Assembly (NCBI GenBank): GCA_027489135.1
Contig: JAIYAI010000136.1
Span: 1 to 8,073 of the forward strand
Direction of reading: 5' to 3'
DNA length: 8,073 nucleotides
DNA from: Acetobacteraceae bacterium
Lineage (GTDB): Bacteria; Pseudomonadota; Alphaproteobacteria; Acetobacterales; Acetobacteraceae
Shown here: piece by piece, positions 6,758 to 8,073 of the stretch
Layout of the letters: the number at the start of each line of letters is the position of its first letter
How positions within the stretch are numbered: position 1 is the first letter of the stretch
Position numbers and translations under genes: made by a program
The notes under the pieces: generated by a model
Database searches by the model: none
What the model saw: only the letters and a program-made list of their open reading frames with translations
What the model was told of the DNA's origin: nothing

Positions 6758-6784
6758 GGGGGGACCGGCGTCGCGGTCACCCCC
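6758..6784. terminator. Strong hairpin between convergent genes (possible bidirectional terminator)
   Basis: GGGGGGACCG (6758-6767) pairs with CGGTC and CCCCC (6774-6784) to give a 10-bp stem with one bulged A (6779) and a 6-base loop. It begins 39 bases after the beta-helix stop. No T-tract follows on either strand, so it is not a classical intrinsic terminator; it could act with Rho or protect the 3' end. Confidence 0.45.
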
Positions 6785-6790
6785 GATGGG

Positions 6791-6805
6791 GGGCGGTTGC
6801 CGCCC
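6791..6805. terminator. Short GC hairpin in the convergent intergenic region
   Basis: GGGCGG-TTG-CCGCCC is a perfect 6-bp stem with a 3-base loop. It overlaps an alternative CCCCC-GAT-GGGGG stem (6780-6792) and cannot form together with it. There is no T-tract. Confidence 0.3.
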
Positions 6806-6816
6806 GGGCCGCCCAG

Positions 6817-6853
6817 CCGTCGGAGACGGACCGGCGCCGCGAGTGGGGCGCCG
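6817..6853 (-). terminator. Two adjacent hairpins just downstream of folE
   Basis: CGGCGCC (6832-6838) pairs with GGCGCCG (6847-6853), 7 bp around an 8-base loop, starting 6 bases after the folE stop on the minus strand. A second perfect stem CCGTC-GGA-GACGG lies at 6817-6829. Both lack a T-tract. Their position suits termination or 3'-end stabilisation of the folE transcript. Confidence 0.4.
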
Positions 6854-6859
6854 CGCGGA

Positions 6860-7498
6860 TCAGCCTTCGACCGAGCCGCGATGGCCGCCGATCATCGCCA
6901 GGAACTCCCGCCGCGTCGACGGATCGTCGCGGAAGGCGCCGAGCATGCGGCTGGTCACCATGGTGACGCCGGGCTTGTGGATGCCGCGCGTGGTCATGCA
7001 CTGGTGCGCCGCCTCGATCACCACCGCGACGCCCTTCGGCTTCAGCACGTCGTTGATGGTGTTGGCCACCTGCGCGGTCAGCTTCTCCTGGATCTGCAGG
7101 CGCTTGGCATAGACCTCGATCACGCGCGCGAGCTTGGAGATGCCGACGACGCGGCCTTCCGGCAGATAGGCGATATGCGCCTTGCCGATGATCGGCACCA
7201 TGTGGTGCTCGCAATGGCTCTCCAGGCGGATGTCGCGGAGGATGACCATCTCGTCGTAGCCGTCCGTCTCCTCGAAGGAGCGGGCGAGGAGGTCGACGGG
7301 GTCGACGGCGTAACCGGCGAAGAATTCCTCATAGGCGCGGACGACGCGGGCGGGCGTGTCGATCAGGCCTTCGCGATCCGGATCGTCGCCGGTCCAGCGC
7401 AGCAGGGTGCGCACTGCGGCTTCGGCTTCTTCCCGGGTCGGACGATCGACCAAGGATGCGTTGTGGATCTGTGGCTTGGCCGGTGTCTGGATCGTCAC
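6860..7498 (-). CDS. folE: GTP cyclohydrolase I (FolE)
   Basis: Zinc enzyme that converts GTP to 7,8-dihydroneopterin triphosphate, the first step of folate (and pterin/queuosine precursor) synthesis, normally a cytoplasmic homodecamer. From the chosen GTG at 7498 it has 212 residues, normal for the family. Zinc ligands are intact: C96 and H99 in SHCEHHMVP, and C167 in AAHQCMTTRG. GISKLARVIEVYAKRLQIQEKLT (about 119-141) is the conserved core, and GRVVGISK precedes it. This is a type IA enzyme, not the zinc-independent FolE2. The reading frame is open 43 residues further upstream, but that extension has no family similarity, is Pro/Arg-rich and spans the intergenic hairpin end, so I start at the GTG before TIQTPAKP; GGGA lies 10 bases upstream. 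It follows the CoA-transferase gene in the same direction after 157 bases. Confidence 0.95.
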   Translation of the reverse strand: MTIQTPAKPQIHNASLVDRPTREEAEAAVRTLLRWTGDDPDREGLIDTPARVVRAYEEFFAGYAVDPVDLLARSFEETDGYDEMVILRDIRLESHCEHHMVPIIGKAHIAYLPEGRVVGISKLARVIEVYAKRLQIQEKLTAQVANTINDVLKPKGVAVVIEAAHQCMTTRGIHKPGVTMVTSRMLGAFRDDPSTRREFLAMIGGHRGSVEG

Positions 7499-7563
7499 GT
7501 CTGAAGTTTCCCGAAGATGCTCGACAGGGGATGGCGCCGTCCGCAGCCGGCGGTGTCGGGGTG

Positions 7564-7571
7564 CCTCTAGG
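7564..7571 (-). promoter_or_regulatory. Possible -10 element (CCTAGAGG) for folE
   Basis: Read on the minus strand, CCTAGAGG lies about 73 bases ahead of the folE GTG and shares CCTAG with the elements before hslO and the Rid gene. Its 3' half (GAGG) departs from a -10 consensus and no good -35 is seen. It could instead be chance. Confidence 0.22.
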
Positions 7572-7604
7572 GAGATGGGGCTCCGTCCACATCCTGCAAT
7601 GGTC

Positions 7605-7633
7605 GGCGGGGCGGGCGCAACGCCCACCTCGCC
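7605..7633 (-). terminator. Long hairpin after the CoA-transferase gene
   Basis: A 13-position stem (7605-7617 with 7621-7633) around a CAA loop, broken by only one C-A mismatch and one G-T wobble. On the minus strand it begins 22 bases after the transferase stop and about 106 bases before the folE start. No T-tract follows. It could end the transferase transcript, reduce read-through into folE, or protect the upstream mRNA. Confidence 0.45.
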
Positions 7634-7655
7634 ACATCGTTTCGATCGGGACCGG

Positions 7656-8073
<418 letters not shown>

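Noticed and set aside
7499..7627. N-terminal extension of FolE to the first possible start
   Set aside because: It has no similarity to FolE and overlaps the intergenic hairpin region; the GTG at 7498 gives the usual length.

Overview
The window is very GC-rich and almost fully coding. Gene content and order (argD-argF, then hslO close by) point to an alphaproteobacterium, most likely Acetobacteraceae (Roseomonas-like). The taxon is inferred from gene order, base composition and protein style; no rRNA or other marker is present. The window looks chromosomal: I saw no insertion sequence, phage gene, tRNA, rRNA, CRISPR array or integrase.

Plus strand, 1-4811: the 3' part of argD overlaps argF by 4 bases, and argF overlaps by 4 bases a gene for a C-terminally membrane-anchored protein that resembles the RMD1/DUF155 (COG1723) family. 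This is one tightly coupled unit. After an 87-base gap with a possible promoter comes hslO (redox chaperone Hsp33), followed 2 bases later by a small predicted lipoprotein of unknown function. In many alphaproteobacteria argD, argF and hslO lie in a row; here the RMD1-like gene sits between argF and hslO.

Plus strand, 4812-6718: a RidA-family gene has its own strong ribosome binding site but lacks the arginine used by imine-deaminating RidA proteins. Next comes a 437-residue right-handed beta-helix protein with a short RTX-type calcium-binding tail and no signal peptide, which suggests export by a type I secretion system. An AT-richer stretch with a possible -10 box and a perfect dyad lies in front of it.

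Minus strand, 8073-6860: the 3' part of the B subunit of a 3-oxoacid CoA-transferase is followed by folE (GTP cyclohydrolase I). A long hairpin follows the transferase gene. The 141-base gap where the beta-helix gene and folE converge is packed with GC-rich hairpins and probably ends transcription from both sides.

Functionally this is a housekeeping neighbourhood (arginine synthesis, redox chaperone, folate/pterin entry step, ketone-body or acyl-CoA metabolism) with four less-known proteins inserted: the RMD1-like protein, the lipoprotein, the non-canonical Rid protein and the RTX beta-helix protein. I found no defence system or other clearly new multi-gene system. The best leads are these four proteins and a recurrent CCTAG motif found in three intergenic regions.
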